Assembly: GCA_026388915.1 (NCBI GenBank)
Contig: JAPLIW010000708.1
Location: forward strand, 1-18,841
From: Deltaproteobacteria bacterium
GTDB taxonomy: Bacteria > Desulfobacterota > SM23-61
Direction of reading: 5' to 3'
Length of the DNA: 18,841 nucleotides
The notes beneath the pieces were generated by a model, which saw nothing but the letters and a program-made list of their open reading frames with translations, did not search any database and was not told where the DNA came from. Shown piece by piece: positions 14,440 to 18,841 of this stretch (position 1 is the first letter of the stretch; each line of letters starts with the position of its first letter). Both the position numbers and the translations under genes were made by a program.

Positions 14440-14820
14440 TTATTTCTTTTCCCCAAAAGGTTTCTTGGATAAAGAGAGGGGCGGAGAATAGAGGATCAGA
14501 AGCCTGAGGGGAGGCCCTTCCAGGGGAGTGACCCGGTGGACCGTTCCCGGGGGGAGAAAGATGAAATCCTCCGGGCCGACCACGGTCTTTTGGCCCTCCA
14601 TCTCCACTTCCGCTTTCCCCTGGAGGACGAAGAAGGCCTGCTCGAAATCCTCATGGACATGGGGGTCGGCCTGGCCTCCGTATTCGAGTTCCCCGAGAAT
14701 GACTTCCATGCGATCCGAACCCGAGGGGCCCGGACCGAGGAGCCGGCGATTGGTGGTTTTGGAATGGGCGGGGGGAGAATAGACGGGCAATTCACGGGGA
14801 TGGACAATGTATTTTTTCAT
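14440..14820 (-). CDS. Small cupin-domain protein
   Basis: A 126-residue single-domain beta-barrel. Cupin motif 1 is G-QADPHVHEDFEQAFFVLQ-G (49-68) with metal ligands H54, H56 and E60. Motif 2 is PPGTVH (90-95) with ligand H95. Such small cupins bind a divalent metal and act as enzymes or sugar/effector-binding proteins; substrate is not evident. I prefer the ATG at 14820 (MKKYIVHPRE), which has AAAGGA about 8 bases upstream, over in-frame ATGs at 14829 and 14880. The end is lysine-rich (KKPFGEKK). A promoter with a perfect TTGACA lies at 14898-14927. Confidence 0.88.
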   Translation of the reverse strand: MKKYIVHPRELPVYSPPAHSKTTNRRLLGPGPSGSDRMEVILGELEYGGQADPHVHEDFEQAFFVLQGKAEVEMEGQKTVVGPEDFIFLPPGTVHRVTPLEGPPLRLLILYSPPLSLSKKPFGEKK

Positions 14821-14897
14821 CGCTTCCATCCTTTGTCGGCCTTGGTTTTGGGTGAAAAATGGCTGGAACCGGGACCCCATCCCGGTCTTAGGAGGAA

Positions 14898-14927
14898 ATC
14901 ATGCCATAGGATCGTTTGGCTTGTCAA
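14898..14927 (-). promoter_or_regulatory. Candidate sigma-70 promoter of the cupin gene
   Basis: Minus strand TTGACA (14927-14922), 18-base spacer, CATGAT (14903-14898). The leader would be about 70 bases. Confidence 0.5.
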
Positions 14928-15005
14928 CTTGTGGACGGTGCTTGCCCACCCCTAGTTTTTGAGGAAGGAACCTTTATCCGAGAAGAATCCGGAAGTGAGA
15001 GAGGC

Positions 15006-15270
15006 TAGCCCATGGGGTTCAGGCTGAAGGAATTCGGATCATCATCCTAAGGCGGTGATGCTTTCACTGGGTCGGGCCTGTCCCGGGAAGATTGGCAAGG
15101 AGAGATGGTTTCGCCCAGTCTTTCCCCTGGAGCGATTTCCTCGCCGGCCTCTCTTTGCGGAGGATAGGGGGGAAGGTGATTAGAAAACGATGATCCCGCC
15201 GAGCCTGATGATCCGAATTCCTCCAGCCAGAACCCCAACGAGCACGAAAAACTGGGGGTGGGCAAGCTGG
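15006..15270 (+). mobile_element. MITE-like element, copy 2
   Basis: Shares nearly its whole length with 2103-2355: same TAGCCCATGGGG left edge, same GGTCGGGCCTGTCCCGGG-like interior and TTTGCGGAGGA, same right edge. This copy has the best preserved inverted ends, about 31 bases each: 15014-15044 (GGGGTTCAGGCTGAAGGAAT...) against 15206-15236 (...ATTCCTCCAGCCAGAACCCC), differing at only a few positions. It ends about 19 bases past the glgB stop, so it may act as that gene's 3' structure. No transposase. A minus-strand frame over it (15047-15289) is a by-product. Confidence 0.75.
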
Positions 15271-15288
15271 GCGGGGGAAGACCTGCCA

Positions 15289-17187
15289 TCAGGCTCTTTT
15301 AAAAATCATGATACTGAGAGGGGGAATCGAAACCGGAAGAGAGTATAACTTGCCGTGGGAAGGAATGGGGTCCGCGGGAAGGCCCCCAAAATTCCCCCAA
15401 CCGCTTCCTCCGTATTCCTCGGCATCGCTGTTTAGCATCTCCTGCCAGAAGCCCTCGCGGGGCACGCCGATGCGATAGCCCTGGCGGGGGACCGGGGTAA
15501 AGTTGCAGACCACCAGGACCGGATCGTCGGGATTCACCCCCTTGCGGAGGTAGGAAATGACGCTGTTGTCGGCATCCTTGAAATCAATCCACTCGAACCC
15601 TTCCGGAGTAAAGTCTTTTTCGTACAGGGCGGGGTGGCTCCGGTAGAAAGCATTCAGGTCCCGGACCCACCGCTGGAGACCCTGGTGGGGAAGATATTGC
15701 AGGAGGTGCCATTCCAGGCTCTGGTCGTGGTCCCATTCCGCCCACTGGCCGAACTCTCCTCCCATGAAGAGAAGCTTTTTCCCCGGATGGGTGAACTGGT
15801 ACCCCAGAAGGAGGCGGAGGTTGGCGAACTTCTGCCAGTCATCCCCCGGCATTTTCCCCAGGAGGGATCCCTTCATGTGCACCACTTCGTCGTGGGAGAG
15901 GGGGAGAAGAAAGTTCTCGAAGAAGGCATACCACAGGTTGAAGGTGAGTTGATCTTGCTGATATTTGCGGTGGACGGGGTCCTTGGAAAAATATTCCAGG
16001 GTATCATGCATCCAGCCCATGTTCCACTTCAGCCCGAAGCCCAGACCGCCCAGGTGCACCGGGCGGGAGACCATGGGCCAGGCCGTGGATTCTTCGGCAA
16101 TCGTCTGGGTATCCGGGAAGGTCCCGTAAACGATTTCGTTGAAGCGTTTGAGGAAGCCGATGGCCTCCAGGTTTTCCCGCCCCCCGTGAATGTTGGGAAC
16201 CCATTCTCCTTCGTTGCGGGAGTAGTCGAGGTAGAGCATCGAGGCAACGGCATCCACCCGGAGCCCGTCCGCGTGATACCGGTCCAGCCAGAAGAGGGCG
16301 CTGCTGATCAGGAAGTTGCGGATTTCGCTGCGCCCGAAATTGTAAATCAGGCTTTTCCATTCCGGATGGAAGCCCTGTCGTTCATCGGCATGTTCGTACA
16401 GGTGGGTCCCGTCGAAGAAGGCCGGTCCATGCTCGTCATTGGGAAAATGAGAGGGGACCCAGTCCAGGATCACCCCGATACCGTTCTGGTGGAGATGGTC
16501 GATCAGGAACATGAAGTCCTGGGGAGTTCCGTACCGGCTGGTGGGCGCGAAATACCCGGTGGTCTGATAGCCCCAGGAGCCGTAAAAGGGGTGTTCCATG
16601 ACCGGAAGGAACTCCACATGGGTGAATCCCATGTCCTTCACATAATCGGTCAGGGAAACGGCCAATTCGCGGTAGGTCAGGAATCGATCCCCCTCCTCGG
16701 GGACCCTCCGCCAGGAACCCGGGTGGACTTCATAGACCGACAGGGGAGAATTAAGTCCGTTGAACCGGTGACGATTTTTCATCCACTCCCCGTCGTTCCA
16801 GGAATAATCCAGGTCCCACACCCGCGAGGCGGTCTTGGGGGAGATCTCCCAGTAGAAGGCGAAAGGATCTCCTTTGTCCACTCGGTAACCGTGGTGTTTG
16901 GAGACGACGTGATATTTATAGACGTCCCCGTTTTTTACCCCGGGAATAAAGCCTTCCCAGATGCCGGAGGTGTCCCACCGGGGTCCCAGGGGATTGGACT
17001 GCGGGTCCCAGCCATTGAAGTCCCCGATCACTGAAACCCTTTCGGCATTGGGGGCCCAGACGGCAAAATAGACTCCTTCGCGATTACCGGCGGTCATCCG
17101 GTGGGCTCCCAGCTTGTCGTAAAGCCGGAAGTGGTTTCCCTCCCGGAACAGGTAAATATCATGGTCGGTAAAAAGAGTCGGAGTCAT
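15289..17187 (-). CDS. glgB: 1,4-alpha-glucan branching enzyme
   Basis: GlgB cuts alpha-1,4 glucan chains and rejoins them as alpha-1,6 branches during glycogen synthesis. The 632-residue protein from ATG 17187 has the usual order: N-terminal segment (MTPTLFTDHDIYLFREG), CBM48/early-set domain (YFAVWAPNAERVSVIGDFNGW), GH13 barrel with VYEVHPGSW, GYQTTGYFAPTSRYGTP, ILDWVPSHF, DGLRVDAVASMLYLDYSR with nucleophile D312, TIAEEST with acid/base E365, and LSHDEVVH with D433, then a C-terminal all-beta domain. Longer starts (ATG 17226, TTG 17262) add residues not typical of the family and have no ribosome binding site; none of the three starts has a strong one. No other glycogen genes are adjacent. 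Confidence 0.95.
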   Translation of the reverse strand: MTPTLFTDHDIYLFREGNHFRLYDKLGAHRMTAGNREGVYFAVWAPNAERVSVIGDFNGWDPQSNPLGPRWDTSGIWEGFIPGVKNGDVYKYHVVSKHHGYRVDKGDPFAFYWEISPKTASRVWDLDYSWNDGEWMKNRHRFNGLNSPLSVYEVHPGSWRRVPEEGDRFLTYRELAVSLTDYVKDMGFTHVEFLPVMEHPFYGSWGYQTTGYFAPTSRYGTPQDFMFLIDHLHQNGIGVILDWVPSHFPNDEHGPAFFDGTHLYEHADERQGFHPEWKSLIYNFGRSEIRNFLISSALFWLDRYHADGLRVDAVASMLYLDYSRNEGEWVPNIHGGRENLEAIGFLKRFNEIVYGTFPDTQTIAEESTAWPMVSRPVHLGGLGFGLKWNMGWMHDTLEYFSKDPVHRKYQQDQLTFNLWYAFFENFLLPLSHDEVVHMKGSLLGKMPGDDWQKFANLRLLLGYQFTHPGKKLLFMGGEFGQWAEWDHDQSLEWHLLQYLPHQGLQRWVRDLNAFYRSHPALYEKDFTPEGFEWIDFKDADNSVISYLRKGVNPDDPVLVVCNFTPVPRQGYRIGVPREGFWQEMLNSDAEEYGGSGWGNFGGLPADPIPSHGKLYSLPVSIPPLSIMIFKRA

Positions 17188-17270
17188 CTTTTTTTCATAC
17201 GAAATGAGGGGGAGCCTTGGCCTCATCGTTCGAGGCTGAAGTCCATCATCCAAGACACCCAAGGAAAGGA

Positions 17271-17300
17271 GAAGGGGTTACGATCGATCGTAACCCCTTC
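17271..17300. repeat. Perfect 30-bp palindrome between HU gene and glgB
   Basis: GAAGGGGTTACGATC is followed immediately by its exact reverse complement. It lies about 85 bases before the glgB ATG and about 120 bases after the HU stop, both on the minus strand. It may be a terminator-like hairpin for the HU transcript (followed on that strand by a pyrimidine run, not pure T), or an operator for glgB. Confidence 0.8.
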
Positions 17301-17422
17301 CTGAGCGTAAGGCAAGCAGGGAAACCATAACAACCCTCGCTCTTCGGGCTGCGGATTCCCCCGACGCGGTGTTTTCGGACGCGGGGTCCTTCCCGGGCCT
17401 GATTCCTTGCGGGTAGGGAAGG

Positions 17423-17719
17423 TTACCTTTTGCCTACAATGGCTTCTTTGCAGGCTTTGGCCACGCGCATCTTGACCACGGTCTTGGCCGGGATCTTGAT
17501 GGCTTCGCCGGTGGCCGGATTGCGTCCCATGCGGGCTTTCCGGTTGACTTTTACCAGTTTTCCGATCCCCGGAAGAACGAAGGAGCCATTCTTCTTGGTT
17601 TCCGCAATCGCCAGAGCAGCATAATACTCGATTATGGCCGCAGCCAGTTTCTTGGGGACTTCAAAATTCTTGGCGAAATTATCTACGCTCTGGGACTTGG
17701 TCATGGGTTTCTTTGCCAT
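17423..17719 (-). CDS. HU-family DNA-binding protein
   Basis: A 98-residue histone-like protein that bends and packages DNA as a dimer. The family signature GRNPATG (65-71) and the DNA-binding arm (NRKARMGRNPATGEAIKI) with KTVVKMRVAKACKEAI at the end are clear. The N-terminal MAKKPMTKSQ is slightly longer than in canonical HU and matches HU-like paralogues. GGAGG lies 6 bases before the ATG and a good sigma-70 promoter lies at 17765-17793. It cannot be assigned to HupA, HupB or IHF; GRNPATG with this length favours HU-like. Confidence 0.93.
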   Translation of the reverse strand: MAKKPMTKSQSVDNFAKNFEVPKKLAAAIIEYYAALAIAETKKNGSFVLPGIGKLVKVNRKARMGRNPATGEAIKIPAKTVVKMRVAKACKEAIVGKR

Positions 17720-17764
17720 TCTTTTCCTCCGTTAAAATAGAGATGAGTTGGTAAAACAGTAAAA

Positions 17765-17793
17765 AGTATAAACAATAAAAATGCAGGAATCAA
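17765..17793 (-). promoter_or_regulatory. Sigma-70 promoter of the HU-family gene
   Basis: Minus strand TTGATT (17793-17788), 17-base spacer, TATACT (17770-17765), in very AT-rich surroundings. About 40 bases of leader. Confidence 0.7.
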
Positions 17794-17845
17794 GTAAAAA
17801 AGCGGAAAAAAGGGATAAAAAGTGCTAAAAAACAAAATCGGGGTA

Positions 17846-17993
17846 ACTTGTCTACCCCCAGTCTTTCCTGCTTATTAGGGTTCAGGCTGGAGGAATTCGG
17901 ATCATCAGGCTCGGCGGGTAGCGTTTTTCTAACCACTCTCCCGCCTGTACTCCGCAAAGAAGGGTCTTTTCTCCAAAACCGGGGGTGGCAGGA
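17846..17993 (-). mobile_element. MITE-like element, copy 3 (short, internally deleted)
   Basis: Read on the minus strand this begins like the right half of copies 1 and 2. GGCTGGAGGAATTCGGATCA (from 17886) followed by TCAGGCTCGGCGGG and CCGCCTGT-CTCCGCAAAG is the reverse complement of their right end and TTTGCGGAGGACAGGCGGG interior. Its outermost tails are inverted copies of each other: TACCCCCAGTCTTTCCTGC at the left edge, and AAAACCGGGGGTGGCAGG at the right. It lies between the divergent HU and LOG-family promoters. Confidence 0.6.
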
Positions 17994-18007
17994 AATCGGG
18001 CTGCGGG

Positions 18008-18036
18008 TTGACTTGGGGGCGGGGATTGACTACACT
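18008..18036 (+). promoter_or_regulatory. Sigma-70 promoter of the LOG-family gene
   Basis: TTGACT (18008-18013), 17-base spacer, TACACT (18031-18036), followed 41 bases later by the ATG at 18078. Confidence 0.65.
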
Positions 18037-18077
18037 GCAATGACTACCTCTGCAGCGCAATTTCTGGGGAGGCTGTG

Positions 18078-18764
18078 ATGACCGTCGGATACGAAATCAA
18101 CGATATGGCCAAAGAGGAATCCTGGCGTATCTTCCGCTTCATCGGGGAGATGGTGGAAGGATTCGATAAACTGTCGGGCATCGAGCCCGCGGTAACCATT
18201 TACGGGTCGGCGCGAATCAAACCCGGGGATGACCTCTACGAACAGACTTCGGTCATCGCCCGGCGCTTGGGAGAACTGGGATTCTCCATCATTACCGGAG
18301 GGGGGCCCGGGGTCATGGAGGCCGCCAACAGGGGGGCCCGGGAGGCGGGAGTCACGTCGGTGGGACTGAACATCCAGCTTCCCGAGGAGCAGACCCCCAA
18401 CCCCTATGTCACCCGGTCCATCACCTTCAACCACTTCTTCATCCGCAAGGTCATGCTGGTCAAGTACGCCATCGCCTTCATCATCATGCCCGGGGGATTG
18501 GGAACGCTGGATGAACTCACCGAGGTCCTCACCCTCATGCAGACCCACAAGATCAAACCCTTTCCCGTGATCCTGTTCAACAGCCCCTTCTGGGAGGGTT
18601 TCCTGGCCTGGGTGAGAACCACCGTACTGGCCAAGGGGTTCATCTCCGAGGAGGAATTCAACCACCTGCGGGTTTCGGACCATCCGGAGGAAGTGGTGGA
18701 GACGGTGCAGAAATGGTACATCAAGCAGGAGGTGGTGGGACGGAAAGCCCTGCGTCGTTCATGA
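18078..18764 (+). CDS. LOG-family (TIGR00730) Rossmann-fold protein
   Basis: A 228-residue cytoplasmic protein of the family first annotated as lysine decarboxylase and now known mostly as cytokinin/nucleotide 5'-monophosphate phosphoribohydrolases. Motifs: TIYGSARIKPGDDLY (40-54), TGGGPGVMEAANRGAREAG (73-91) and the hallmark PGGLGTLDE (138-146), with Arg123 in the FIRK segment that pairs with it. Length matches the longer bacterial LOGs. GGGGAGG lies 5 bases before the ATG; a GTG immediately before (18075) is too close to that site. It stands alone after a clear promoter. Actual substrate in this organism is unknown. Confidence 0.92.
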   Translation: MTVGYEINDMAKEESWRIFRFIGEMVEGFDKLSGIEPAVTIYGSARIKPGDDLYEQTSVIARRLGELGFSIITGGGPGVMEAANRGAREAGVTSVGLNIQLPEEQTPNPYVTRSITFNHFFIRKVMLVKYAIAFIIMPGGLGTLDELTEVLTLMQTHKIKPFPVILFNSPFWEGFLAWVRTTVLAKGFISEEEFNHLRVSDHPEEVVETVQKWYIKQEVVGRKALRRS

Positions 18765-18841
18765 GCGTTAGTCGCGTAGTCGATGGGTATTAGGGTCCTA
18801 TCGTCATGTTTTTCGCTTACCTATGCGACGATACGACGAAG
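18765..18841. repeat. Edge region with short GTCG/CGAC inverted words
   Basis: After the LOG gene the sequence holds repeated short words: AGTCGCGTAGTCGAT, CTATCGTC, then ATGCGACGATACGACG in the opposite sense. It could be one end of a degenerate palindromic repeat cut by the window edge. No gene seen. Confidence 0.3.

Noticed and set aside
13308..14507. 399-codon plus-strand frame spanning the GGDEF gene start
   Set aside because: Antisense shadow; no ribosome binding site or family resemblance.
14890..14909. AGGAGG followed by ATG on the plus strand, suggesting a gene start
   Set aside because: The frame ends after two codons (ATG CCA TAG).
15047..15289. Related peptides LEEFGSSGSAGS encoded at 15047-15289 (minus) and 17848-18078 (plus)
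   Set aside because: They share sequence only because both frames cross copies of the MITE-like element; neither has a ribosome binding site.
15634..17034. 466-codon plus-strand frame
   Set aside because: Exact mirror of glgB, low-complexity composition.

Overview
The window looks like a chromosomal segment of a GC-rich, Gram-negative, probably anaerobic bacterium, most likely a deltaproteobacterium (Desulfobacterota, Syntrophobacter/Syntrophus-like). The grounds are a DUF3786 protein, a TRAP-type solute receptor, a HesB/IscA-like selenoprotein, a sigma-28-type flagellar promoter, CCA-encoding tRNA-Pro, and the intergenic palindromes whose translation reads VIPAQAGIQ. The assignment is inference from gene content; no rRNA or marker gene confirms it.

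Layout. 1-106: AT-rich start of a minus-strand membrane protein cut by the window edge. 527-2049: two-gene operon, DUF3786 protein and an M55 D-aminopeptidase-like protein, joined by an ATGA overlap. 2050-2759: no genes, two different inverted-repeat elements. 2760-2836: tRNA-Pro(CGG) with its own promoter and terminator. 2892-4166 (minus): a DctP-type TRAP receptor preceded by an unlisted 52-residue membrane peptide. 4392-6950 (minus): P2-like cation ATPase with unusual cation-site residues. 7227-8048: cytidylate-kinase-like protein fused to a BON domain. 8128-8478 (minus): orphan flagellar rod-like protein behind a near-perfect sigma-28 promoter. 8744-9160: hotdog thioesterase. 9532-9837: HesB/IscA-like protein read through an in-frame UGA, with a bacterial SECIS hairpin just after it. 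9930-14255 (minus): 1441-residue GGDEF / AAA ATPase / duplicated domain / HEAT-repeat protein. 14440-14820 (minus): cupin. 15289-17187 (minus): glycogen branching enzyme. 17423-17719 (minus): HU-family protein. 18078-18764: LOG-family protein.

The genes are mostly single transcription units pointing in mixed directions, so this is not one pathway. Themes are anaerobic metabolism (selenoprotein, TRAP uptake), signalling and motility (GGDEF protein, sigma-28-driven rod-like protein) and carbon storage (GlgB). The gaps are unusually rich in repeats: a MITE-like family present three times (about 2103-2355, 15006-15270, 17846-17993), a second fold-back element (2352-2707), a cluster of four hairpins (9238-9349) and several imperfect palindromes. 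The strongest observations are the recoded selenoprotein, which ordinary gene calling splits or misses, the sigma-28 promoter on an orphan flagellar-like gene, and the MITE-like family.
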